Assembly: GCF_040645615.1 (NCBI RefSeq)
Contig: NZ_JBEYYO010000010.1
Location: 1 to 64,000, forward strand
From: Glycomyces sp040645615
GTDB lineage: Bacteria; Actinomycetota; Actinomycetes; Mycobacteriales; Micromonosporaceae
Direction of reading: 5' to 3'
DNA: 64,000 nt
This document shows positions 26,461 to 34,304 of this stretch, one piece after another. How positions within the stretch are numbered: position 1 is the first letter of the stretch; the number at the start of each line of letters is the position of its first letter. The position numbers and the translations under genes are program-made. Below the pieces are notes generated by a model. That model made no database searches. It was not told where the DNA came from and saw nothing but the letters and a program-made list of their open reading frames with translations.

Positions 26461-29323
26461 ACGGCCACTCGCTGCCGCTAACCATCCCGGCGGCCCGGAT
26501 CTCCAGATCCGGGTCGCCGGTTTCGCGCGCCAGGTCCACGAGCTGGCGGTACAGCTGCAACGCCACGTCGGAGAAGTCGCGGAACTGCGGCAGCGCGGCC
26601 TCGGCGTCCAAGAGCTCGTCGCGGGCCTCGGCGACCCTTCCCAAGCGGCGCAGGCAGATCGCGGCCGAGATGCGCGAGGCCACCACGTTCTCGTCGTTGC
26701 CGATCCGCTCGGCCCGCCCGGTCATCGCCCGCATCCGCTCCAGCACCGAGGCCGGGTCGTCCCCGTGCTCGGCGTCGATGCGCCACAGCGTCTCGGCCAC
26801 CACCGAGTCGGCCAGGTCGGCGCCGAACTCGGCCTCGGCCTCGACGGCGCGCACCAGCAGGCGCCTGGCTTCGGCGTAGTCCCCCGCGGCCATCCGGACG
26901 CCCGCCACGGCCTGGAGGGACAGGATGAGCCCGAAGCGCTCCCCGATCCGCTCGAAGATCGCCAGCGCCTCGCCCAGTTCGGCTTCGACGAGTTCGAGGC
27001 GGCCCGCGCGCCCGGAGAAGTCGGAGACGAACAGCAGGCCCACGCCGCGGACCCAGGCGTCCTGTTCGCGGTCGAGTGAGTCCAGGATGGCGCGCAGGCG
27101 GGCCTCGTCACCGGCGAGCAGGGCGCGGATGATGGGCACGATCTGGGTCATGGGTTCGGATCGGCCGAGGTCGTGGGCTTGGATGAGGCGTTCGGCCTCG
27201 GCGTACCCTGCGTCGACGGCGGCGGGGTCGAGCGAGCCGGCCCACATGGCCCAGTTGCCGGCCATGGCGACCTTCGCGCGCAGGAGCGGGTCGACGGGGC
27301 CTTCCATGCCGCGGACCTGGGCGGCGAGTTCCTGGCCTTCGCGGCGGTAGCCGCGCATCCACCAGTACCAGGAGGCCGGGGCCACGGCGCGGTGGGCGAG
27401 GTTCGCGTCGCCCGAGGCGATGGTACGGCGGATGGCGGCGGTGAGGTTGCCGTGGTCGAGGGCGAGGCGGTCGAGCCATTCGACCTGTTCGGCCCTCATG
27501 AGGTGGGGTTCGGCGGCTTCGGCGAGGCGGGCGTAGTGCTCGGCGTGGCGCGTGTAGTACTCGGCGGTCTCGCCGCGTTCGGCCAGGCGGGAGGCGGCGT
27601 ATTCGCGCACGGTCTCCAGGAGGCGGTAGCGGCCGCCGCTGAGGTGCTGGACGAGGGACTTGTCGACCAGGCCGGTGATGGCGTCGGCGTCGGTGGCGCA
27701 GACTTCGCAGGCGGCGTCGAGGTCGACGGTGCCGTTGAAGACCGAGAGGCGGGCGAGGGCTTCGCGTTCGGCGGGGTCGAGGAGGTCCCAGGACCAGTCC
27801 ACGACGGCGCGGAGGGTGCGCTGCCTGGGGGCGGCGGTGCGGGGGCCGCGGCCGAGGAGGCCGAAGCGGTCGCCGAGGCGCGCGGCGAGGTCTGCGAGGC
27901 TCATGGCGCGCAGGCGGGCGGCGGCGAGTTCGATGGCCAGCGGGAGGCCGTCGAGGGCGGCGCAGATCTCAATCACGGTGCGGGCGTTGGATTCGTCGAC
28001 GGTGAACGCGGGGTCGCTTTGGCGGGCGCGTTCTTCGAAGAGGCGGATCGCGGCGTGGGAGGCGAGGTCTGCGGGGTCGGCGTCGGGTTCGGGGGTGGGG
28101 AGGGGGCCGACGTCGAACACGGTCTCGCCGGTGATGCCGAGGGCTTCGCGGCTGGTGGCGAGGACACGCAGGCCGGGGACGCGGCCCAGGAGGGAGGCCA
28201 GGAGCGCGGCGACGTCTTCGACGAGGTGTTCGCAGTTGTCGACCACGATGGTCGGTTCGCGGTTCCAGAGGGCCTCTTCGAGGCGGGTCGCCGGGTCGTC
28301 GCCGCCGCGGGCGAGGATGGATTCGCCCAGGCCGAGGGCGTCGATGAAGACCTCGGGGAGGCGGGAGGGGTCGGCGACGGGCGCGAGTTCGACCATGCCG
28401 ACGTCGCGGCCGCCCAGGCCGATACGGCGGATGACTTCGAGGGCGAGGCGGGTCTTGCCGGTGCCGCCGGGGCCGGTGAGGGTGACCAGGCGACCGGCCT
28501 TGAGGAGTTCGGGGAGGGCGGCGAGCTCGCTCTCGCGGCCGATGCAGGCGGTGAGCGGTTGGGAGATGCGGTTCGCCTTGGGGTGCGTGGGGGCCGGGGC
28601 GGTGCCGCGGAGGATGTCGAGGTGGGCCTCGGTGAGGACCGGCGAGGGGTCGACGCCGAGGTCGTCGGCGAGTGCGCCTCGGACGGTCTCGAACAGGGCG
28701 AGGGCCTCGGCTTGGCGTCCGGAGGCGGCGAGGGCCCGCATGTAGCGGGCGGCCTCGGGTTCGTCGAGAGGGTTGGCGGCGTGGCGGGCGGCGAGGTCGG
28801 CGAGCACGGTGTCGGCGCCGTCGAGGTGGATTCGGGCGTCGAGGAGGAGCGCGGCGACGGCCTCGCGGCGGGCGGTGAGGCGGACCAGGGCGGTGTCGGC
28901 GAAGGCGTGTTCGAGGTCGGCCAGGGCCGGGCCGCGCCAGAGTTCGAGGGCGGCCTCGGCGAGGTGGCGCACGGTGGCGGGGGCGCCGGTGCGGGCGGCG
29001 GTCTCGGCGCGGGCGGCGAGGCGCTCGAAGTCGGCCACGTCGGTGTCGGCGTCGGTGAGGCGGTAGCCGCCGGGGCCGGAGACGATGCGGTCGCCGAGGA
29101 GGCGGCGCAGGCGGGAGAGTTGGGTGTGGAGGGCCCCGGCGGCGTTGGCGGGGGCGGCGGCGCCTTCGGGCCAGGCGGCGTCGATGAGAGTGTCGGCGCT
29201 GAGCGCGCGGGGGCTGTCGAGGGCGAGGCGGGCGAGGAGCGCGCGCTGGCGTCCGGCCGGGACGGGCACTTCGGTCCCGGTCTCGTCCAGCACCCGCAAT
29301 GGTCCCAGCAGCTCCACTCGCAT
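26450..29323 (-). CDS. Large SARP/AfsR-type regulator (OmpR-HTH, BTAD, NB-ARC, TPR)
   Basis: A 957-residue regulator. An OmpR-like winged helix (about 1-92) is joined to a bacterial transcriptional activation domain (about 98-240), together the SARP module. An AAA/NB-ARC-type ATPase follows, with Walker A GPGGTGKT (284-291) and a Walker B-like TIVVDNCEHL. The C-terminal half looks like TPR-like helical repeats. There is no C-terminal LuxR HTH, unlike LAL proteins. The protein should activate transcription by binding 11-bp-spaced direct repeats. Such an array lies upstream of the convergent drrAB-like operon. The ATG at 29323 has no clear ribosome site; TAGAAC just before it may be a leaderless -10. 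Confidence 0.92.
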   Translation of the reverse strand: MRVELLGPLRVLDETGTEVPVPAGRQRALLARLALDSPRALSADTLIDAAWPEGAAAPANAAGALHTQLSRLRRLLGDRIVSGPGGYRLTDADTDVADFERLAARAETAARTGAPATVRHLAEAALELWRGPALADLEHAFADTALVRLTARREAVAALLLDARIHLDGADTVLADLAARHAANPLDEPEAARYMRALAASGRQAEALALFETVRGALADDLGVDPSPVLTEAHLDILRGTAPAPTHPKANRISQPLTACIGRESELAALPELLKAGRLVTLTGPGGTGKTRLALEVIRRIGLGGRDVGMVELAPVADPSRLPEVFIDALGLGESILARGGDDPATRLEEALWNREPTIVVDNCEHLVEDVAALLASLLGRVPGLRVLATSREALGITGETVFDVGPLPTPEPDADPADLASHAAIRLFEERARQSDPAFTVDESNARTVIEICAALDGLPLAIELAAARLRAMSLADLAARLGDRFGLLGRGPRTAAPRQRTLRAVVDWSWDLLDPAEREALARLSVFNGTVDLDAACEVCATDADAITGLVDKSLVQHLSGGRYRLLETVREYAASRLAERGETAEYYTRHAEHYARLAEAAEPHLMRAEQVEWLDRLALDHGNLTAAIRRTIASGDANLAHRAVAPASWYWWMRGYRREGQELAAQVRGMEGPVDPLLRAKVAMAGNWAMWAGSLDPAAVDAGYAEAERLIQAHDLGRSEPMTQIVPIIRALLAGDEARLRAILDSLDREQDAWVRGVGLLFVSDFSGRAGRLELVEAELGEALAIFERIGERFGLILSLQAVAGVRMAAGDYAEARRLLVRAVEAEAEFGADLADSVVAETLWRIDAEHGDDPASVLERMRAMTGRAERIGNDENVVASRISAAICLRRLGRVAEARDELLDAEAALPQFRDFSDVALQLYRQLVDLARETGDPDLEIRAAGMVSGSEWPFSL

Positions 29324-29648
29324 CGTTCTATCTTGCCGCGCTGGCGGTCAGGGGCGGGGGCGGGTCCGGCCCCGGTGACGATTCGCGATCCAGATTGGAA
29401 ACTGCGACTTGCATGGACAGGTTGTCACAGCACGTCATGGGACTTCTGTCGGCTTCCCGACTGATCGGCGAAATGGCATGATCGCGCACGTACTGTCGTC
29501 TACAAACCCCAATCGGCTTCCTTTGGGGGAGCCGGACTTTCTGCGGCCCTTGCGAGGTGTGGTGTCCGACATGGCGATCCGACTCGAATCCCAGCGCGAC
29601 TCCCCGTCGCGCTCGACCGCGTTCCCCGACCCGGAAGGAGCACCTCCG
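29324..29648. other. Divergent intergenic region between the SARP and Imm1 genes
   Basis: There is no convincing gene in these 325 bases. A frame is open from 29409 into the downstream gene but lacks a ribosome site. The stretch must hold promoters for both genes. A segment near 29478-29500 (CATGATCGCGCACGTACTGTCG) resembles the right arm of the intergenic repeat at 195-229. Confidence 0.5.
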
Positions 29649-30137
29649 ATGAGCGCTGGTCCCGCGGGCGCGCACGTCGCCGGCTACTGCGCCGAGTTCC
29701 AGCTCTGCACCAGGGACAACGGGACGCGGATCCTCCTCGCCTACGACCCGAGCGGGGTGGCCGCGGCGGTGGCCACGATCCTGGCCTCGGACCTGGTGCA
29801 GGTCGCGACCGCTCACGTGAGGGACCGGCCCGGGTACGAACCGGGCGGGCGTCCCGACCACGGCCTCAAGATCATCGCCGACCGCGCCAGCGAGGTCGGC
29901 GCGCTGTCCTACTACGGGCCCGGCGGCGAGGACTACGGCCCGGGCGCGTGGATCACCTACTCCGAAGACGGACACGGCAAGGGCGTGCGGCTGGTGCGCG
30001 ACATGGACACCGAGAGCCTGTTCCCGGCCGACTCGCACATCGCGCTGAGCACGCTCGCGCGGGCGGTCGAGGACTTCAGGGCCACGGGCGGGCTGCGGCC
30101 CACGAACTGCGCGTGGCGCCCGAGCACGATGTGGTGA
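29649..30137 (+). CDS. Imm1-like immunity protein (orphan)
   Basis: A 162-residue protein. Its pattern matches the Imm1 immunity family common in actinobacteria: an N-terminal alpha/beta part (RILLAYDPSGVAAAVATIL), a GALSYYGPGG strand, then FPADSHIAL..AVEDFRATGGLRPT..W at the end. Imm1 proteins neutralise polymorphic toxins, often deaminases, delivered to kin or rivals. No toxin gene adjoins it, so it may be an orphan protecting against toxins from neighbours. ATG 29649 is fixed by GGAAGGAG seven bases upstream. The assignment rests on remembered family patterns and would be settled by a profile search. Confidence 0.65.
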   Translation: MSAGPAGAHVAGYCAEFQLCTRDNGTRILLAYDPSGVAAAVATILASDLVQVATAHVRDRPGYEPGGRPDHGLKIIADRASEVGALSYYGPGGEDYGPGAWITYSEDGHGKGVRLVRDMDTESLFPADSHIALSTLARAVEDFRATGGLRPTNCAWRPSTMW

Positions 30138-30204
30138 CGCGGCAGTCGTCCGCTTGACGGGATCACGGCGGTTACCGGCCGGTACGGCCCGATAGGCTTC
30201 GGCC

Positions 30205-30744
30205 ATGAGCACCACCGAAGTGCGCTTCGCGCGAGCCGGGGACGCGCCCGCCGCCGCGGCGATCCTCAACCACTACATCGCCGAGTCCGACGCGAACTTC
30301 CGCACCGAGCCCTACACGGCCGAGGAGTGGGCGGCACAGCTCGAAGGCGCCGCCGGACAGTACCCGTACCTGGTGGCCGAGACCGGCGGGGACGTGGCGG
30401 GCCTGGCGTACGCGGGGCCGTGGCGCCCGAAGCAGGCGTACGCATGGACCGCCGAGGCGACCGTGTACCTCTCCCCCGCGCACCTGGGCCTGGGCATCGG
30501 GTCGCTGCTGTACCGCGAACTGCTCGCGCGCCTGGAGAAGCAGGGCTTCCGCAGCGTCATGGCCCAGATAACGCAGCCCAACCCCGGCAGCGAGGCCCTG
30601 CACGAGCGCTTCGGCTTCGAACTCCTCGGCTCCATCCGCGACGCCGGGTACAAGCGCGGCGCCTGGCACAGCGTCGGCATCTGGCAGCGGCAACTGGCAG
30701 ACCTCACCGACCCGCCCGTCCCGCCTGCCCCGGCCGACCGCTGA
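30205..30744 (+). CDS. GNAT acetyltransferase, phosphinothricin/methionine sulfoximine type
   Basis: A 179-residue single-domain GNAT enzyme close in pattern to phosphinothricin acetyltransferase and MnaT-like L-amino-acid N-acetyltransferases. It opens VRFARAGDAPAAAAILNHYI, contains the family phrase AYAGPWRPKQAYAWTAEATVYL, and has the acetyl-CoA loop LGLGIGSLLY. It acetylates the amino group of glutamate-like compounds such as methionine sulfoximine. ATG 30205 may be leaderless, as GATAGG lies about ten bases upstream and no ribosome site is seen. Confidence 0.88.
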   Translation: MSTTEVRFARAGDAPAAAAILNHYIAESDANFRTEPYTAEEWAAQLEGAAGQYPYLVAETGGDVAGLAYAGPWRPKQAYAWTAEATVYLSPAHLGLGIGSLLYRELLARLEKQGFRSVMAQITQPNPGSEALHERFGFELLGSIRDAGYKRGAWHSVGIWQRQLADLTDPPVPPAPADR

Positions 30745-30795
30745 GGTTCCAATGGAACTCTGATGATTCTCCCGGTGAACGCGCCACCTCGCCCC

Positions 30796-31356
30796 CTAAT
30801 GTTCAGGGCAAGGGGAAAGCGATCCTCCTGAGGGGGACGAACGCCTTACGGCGCTCGTCGTTCCAACTGATGGGTGTGGGGTTGAGAAACGGGCCCGGAG
30901 CAAAAGCTCCGGGCCCGTTTCCGTGCATTGCGGGGGTAAGTCGGCTTCGCCGGGGGGAACGACCCACTCGACGGCCTGCCCGGTGACCTCGGCGATCCGG
31001 TCGAAGTCCTTGTCGTAGTGGAGGACGGTCACGCCATGCCTTTCCGCCGTGGCGGCGATGAGCAGGTCGGGAATGCCGACCTTGCGGTGCAGGCCCTTGC
31101 CGACGAGCGCGTTCTGGACTTCAGAAGCGCGGTCCCAGACTTCGTCGGGCATGGTCAGCCGCTCGTGTCCGACGAAGGTGCCCCTGATGTAATCCGATTC
31201 CACGGAGTTCCGGGCGCTCACCAGCATCTCCATTTCAACGATGCGACACAGGCCGAGGAGGCCCTGGTCGAGCAGTGGGCCGAGACGCGAAGCGACCAGC
31301 GGTTGCTGGATACGCCAGTAGGCGCTCTTGTCGACCAGGAATTTCGCTACTGCCAC
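30796..31356 (-). CDS. VapC-like PIN-domain toxin with an unusual C-terminal extension
   Basis: A PIN-domain ribonuclease toxin, 186 residues as an open frame. Acidic residues expected at the metal site are Asp9 (FLVDKSAY), Glu41, Asp97 (GIPDLLIA) and Asp115/117. VapC toxins usually have about 130-145 residues, and here the recognisable domain ends near residue 143. The frame then continues through a perfect terminator hairpin (30887-30920), which it translates, to a stop at 30796. Either the native stop has been lost, or the extra 43 residues are real. GTG 31356 overlaps the antitoxin stop by ten bases, the usual coupling. Confidence 0.8.
   Translation of the reverse strand: MAVAKFLVDKSAYWRIQQPLVASRLGPLLDQGLLGLCRIVEMEMLVSARNSVESDYIRGTFVGHERLTMPDEVWDRASEVQNALVGKGLHRKVGIPDLLIAATAERHGVTVLHYDKDFDRIAEVTGQAVEWVVPPGEADLPPQCTETGPELLLRARFSTPHPSVGTTSAVRRSSPSGGSLSPCPEH
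30887..30920. terminator. Hairpin terminator lying inside the toxin frame
   Basis: A 15-bp perfect stem (AAACGGGCCCGGAGC, loop AAAA, and its complement). It could end transcription from the plus-strand GNAT gene and from vapC, yet it is inside the open frame of vapC. Confidence 0.75.
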
Positions 31357-31553
31357 GCCCGCTCCATCAGCTCCTCGTCGCCGAAGTCGGGAAGGCCGCC
31401 CCCTGCGATCCAGTCGAAGAGCTCCCGCCGCTTCCGGCGATCGACCGCGTCCTTGAGCGCGGCATTGACGGTCGCCACCTTGGTCTTCGTTCCGAAGATC
31501 ACGCTGGCCTGATCAAGGAGGTCGTCATCGAGATTGATCACTGTTCTAGTCAT
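31347..31553 (-). CDS. VapB-like antitoxin
   Basis: A 68-residue antitoxin. The N-terminus TRTVINLDDDLLDQASVIFG is a ribbon-helix-helix DNA-binding motif typical of type II VapB antitoxins. The C-terminus (ELFDWIAGGGLPDFGDEELMERAWQ) should wrap the PIN toxin. ATG 31553 is preceded by an ideal AGGAGGTG. The longer frame (to 31583) is not needed. It overlaps the toxin gene by ten bases. The region upstream (31554-31672) is notably A/T-rich and likely carries an autoregulated promoter; a small palindrome CGATCGATCG-like lies near 31586. Confidence 0.88.
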   Translation of the reverse strand: MTRTVINLDDDLLDQASVIFGTKTKVATVNAALKDAVDRRKRRELFDWIAGGGLPDFGDEELMERAWQ

Positions 31554-31672
31554 CGTTTTCACCTCCTGACCATACCGATTCAATACGATCGATCATACCT
31601 TCATTTGCGGCGTGTCGCCTCCTTGAGCAAATTTTCTCGACATCTCTAACTACTAGAACAAGATATCGTTAC

Positions 31673-31709
31673 GACGGTGGCCCCGGAGCAAAACTCCGGG
31701 GCCACCGTC
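31673..31709 (-). terminator. Terminator of the GH31-xylB-xylA operon
   Basis: A 16-bp perfect stem (GACGGTGGCCCCGGAG, loop CAAAA, and its complement) sits just after the xylA stop. It resembles the hairpin at 30887 in design. Confidence 0.8.
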
Positions 31710-31725
31710 GTTGAAATCGTAGACG

Positions 31726-32898
31726 CTAACGAACGCCGTAGAGGTGTTCGAGGGCGAGTTGGTCCAGGGCCTCGAACGCCATGCCCTTCGCCGCCAAAGC
31801 CTGGACGTCGACCTCAACGTCTTTCACGTCCGACCAGGTTTCACCCTCGGCCAGGGTCGGGACCGCGAGTTGGTCGACCCGCGCGGCCTTGAGCGCTGCC
31901 TGTACCTCGGGGTCGGCCCGGAACGCTTTGACCTTGTCGCGCAGGATCAGGTAGTTGCGCATACACGCCGCTGCCGAGACCCACACGCCCTTGTCGTCCT
32001 CGGTGCGCGGGGGCTTGAAATCGAAGTGGATCGGACCCGTGTATTGGCCCTTCGCGATGCCCTCTTCGACCGCGTCGACGGTCCAGAACGCGCCGCCGAC
32101 ATTCCCGGCACCGAACCGCAGGTCCTGGTCATACCGCGGACCAGTCTGCCCATTCAAATCGATGTGGTAGAGCTTCCCGTGCCACAGCGCTTGCCGGATC
32201 CCGGCCGCGTAGTCGAGCCCGGCCATCTCCTCATGCCCGATCTCCGGGTTGATCCCCACCAACTCGGGGCGCTCCAACTCGTTGATGAACGCCAACGCGT
32301 GACCGAGCGTCGGGAGGAGAATGTTCCCGCGGGGTTCGTTCGGCTTCGGCTCGATCGCGAACCTGAGGTCATACCCCTGCGAGACGACATACTCGCCCAG
32401 GACATCGAACGCTTCCTTCATCCGCGCCATCGCCGACTGGACATCTTTCGACCCACCCGACTCGGCACCTTCACGACCACCCCACGCGACATACACCTCA
32501 GCACCCAACTCGGCCGCCAGGTCGATATTCCGCATCACCTTGCTGATCGCGAACCGGCGCACGTCGCGGTCGTTCGCGGTGAACCCGCCGTCTTTGAAGA
32601 CCGGGTGGCTGAAGAGATTCGTGGTCGCGGTCGTGACCTTCAGACCCGTCTCATCCAGGGCCTTACGGAACGCGGCGACCTTCGCCTCCTTCTCCGCCTC
32701 GGAGTCATCGAAACCGAACACGTCATTGTCATGGAAATTCACCCCGTAAGCGCCGATCGCGGCGAGCTCACGCACCGCCCGGTCCGCACTCATCGGCGCC
32801 CGCGTCGCCGACCCGAACACATCCTGCGCCGCCCAACCCACCGTCCAAATCCCAAACGAGAACTTGTCCTCGGGAACCGGCGTGTACTTGTCAGTCAT
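31726..32898 (-). CDS. xylA: Xylose isomerase
   Basis: A 390-residue xylose (glucose) isomerase of the actinobacterial class I type (MTDKYTPVPEDKFSFGIWTVGW). It converts D-xylose to D-xylulose with two divalent metals. The catalytic pair is His56/Asp59 in NFHDND, and metal-site residues lie in FAIEPKPNEPRG, GHEEMAGLDY and HIDLNGQ. ATG 32898 has AAAGGA seven bases upstream. An upstream ATG at 32916 that overlaps the xylB stop is possible but would add six residues foreign to the family. It is the last gene of GH31-xylB-xylA. Confidence 0.97.
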   Translation of the reverse strand: MTDKYTPVPEDKFSFGIWTVGWAAQDVFGSATRAPMSADRAVRELAAIGAYGVNFHDNDVFGFDDSEAEKEAKVAAFRKALDETGLKVTTATTNLFSHPVFKDGGFTANDRDVRRFAISKVMRNIDLAAELGAEVYVAWGGREGAESGGSKDVQSAMARMKEAFDVLGEYVVSQGYDLRFAIEPKPNEPRGNILLPTLGHALAFINELERPELVGINPEIGHEEMAGLDYAAGIRQALWHGKLYHIDLNGQTGPRYDQDLRFGAGNVGGAFWTVDAVEEGIAKGQYTGPIHFDFKPPRTEDDKGVWVSAAACMRNYLILRDKVKAFRADPEVQAALKAARVDQLAVPTLAEGETWSDVKDVEVDVQALAAKGMAFEALDQLALEHLYGVR

Positions 32899-32912
32899 GT
32901 TCAGTCCTTTGC

Positions 32913-34304
32913 TCATCGGTGGGAAGCCCAGGAAGCGGTCTCGTCCCGGAGCGTTCCGTACTGCTCGGATACTGCGGTCGCGGCCTTGCCGGTGAGCCGC
33001 TCGGTGTCGCCGATGCGCCAGCTCGGCGGCTGCGCCGCGCCGGAGAGCGCCCAGGCCGCCTGCTTCGCGGCCCCCAGGGCCACGTACTCGGCCGAGGGCG
33101 GCAGATCGACCTCGACGCCGAACACGGTGGGGGCGATGCGGCGCACCGCTTCTGAAGCTGAAGCGCCGCCGATGAGGAGCACCCGGGAGGCCGTGAGCCC
33201 TTGGGCCGCAAGGGCGGCGAGGCCGTCGGCCTGGGCCGAGAGCATGCCTTCGACCGCCGCGCGGGCGAGGTCGGCGCGGGTCGCGCCCGTGGTGATCCCC
33301 GCCAGGACTCCAGTAGCGCTGGGGCGGTTGGGGGTTCGTTCGCCGTCGAGGTATGGCAGGAGGGTCAGGCCTCCCGAGCCGGGTTCGGCGGCGAGTGCGA
33401 GCGCGTCGAACTCGGCGTGGTCGGCACCGAGCAGTTCGCGGAACGTGTCGAGCACGCGCGCGGCGTTGAGGGTGCAGACCAGCGGCAGGTACCGGCCGGT
33501 GGCGTCGGCGAACCCGGCCACGAGCCCCGAGGGGTCGGCGGCGGGCACGTCGGAGACGCCGAAGACGGTCCCGGAGGTGCCGAGAGAGACCACGACGTCG
33601 CCGGATTCGAGACCGAGGCCGAGCGCGGCCCCGGCGTTGTCGCCGGTGCCGGGGGCCACGGCCGCGCCCCCAGGGGTGCGGCCGACGATCTCGTTCGGGG
33701 CGGCCACGCGCGGGAGCGCGAGTTCGCGGCCGAAGGCCTGGACGAGGCGTTCGGGCACGTAAGCGCCGGTGCGGGGCGACCAGTAGCCGGTGCCGGAGGC
33801 GTCGGAGCGGTCGGTCGTGGCCTCGGCGGCGCTCGCGCCGCGCAGGCGCATCGTGAGCCAGTCGTGCGGGAGCATCACCGAGGCGGTGCGGGCCGCGTTC
33901 TCGGGTTCGTGCTCGGCGAGCCAGGCGAGTTTCGTGGCGGTGAAGGACGCGGCGAGGACCAGCCCGGTGTCGTCGGCCCAGGCCTCGGCGCCGCTCTCGG
34001 CGGTGAGGCGCTCGGCTTGGGGGGCCGAGCGGGTGTCGTTCCACAGCAGGGCGGGGCGCACGACCTCGTTGTTCGCGTCGAGGGCGACCATGCCGTGCTG
34101 CTGCCCGGAGACGGCCACGGCCTCGGCGCGGTCGAGGATGCCGCGTCCGGCCTCTTGCAGGGCCTCCCACCAGGCCTCGGGCGGGCATTCGGTGCCCTCG
34201 GGGTGGGAGGCGCGACCGGAGTCGACGATCTCGCCCGTCTCGGACTCGACCAGCAGGACTTTCGTCGACTGAGTCGAGGAGTCGACTCCGGCCACAAGGC
34301 TCAT
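32913..34304 (-). CDS. xylB: Xylulokinase
   Basis: A 463-residue FGGY-family kinase that phosphorylates D-xylulose to xylulose 5-phosphate for the pentose phosphate pathway. The N-terminal phosphate motif is AGVDSSTQSTKVLL. VSGQQHGMVALD is the typical xylulokinase substrate region. The catalytic Asp is in GTGDNAGAALG. ATG 34304 follows the GH31 stop with no gap (TAGATG), so translation is coupled. Confidence 0.96.
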   Translation of the reverse strand: MSLVAGVDSSTQSTKVLLVESETGEIVDSGRASHPEGTECPPEAWWEALQEAGRGILDRAEAVAVSGQQHGMVALDANNEVVRPALLWNDTRSAPQAERLTAESGAEAWADDTGLVLAASFTATKLAWLAEHEPENAARTASVMLPHDWLTMRLRGASAAEATTDRSDASGTGYWSPRTGAYVPERLVQAFGRELALPRVAAPNEIVGRTPGGAAVAPGTGDNAGAALGLGLESGDVVVSLGTSGTVFGVSDVPAADPSGLVAGFADATGRYLPLVCTLNAARVLDTFRELLGADHAEFDALALAAEPGSGGLTLLPYLDGERTPNRPSATGVLAGITTGATRADLARAAVEGMLSAQADGLAALAAQGLTASRVLLIGGASASEAVRRIAPTVFGVEVDLPPSAEYVALGAAKQAAWALSGAAQPPSWRIGDTERLTGKAATAVSEQYGTLRDETASWASHR

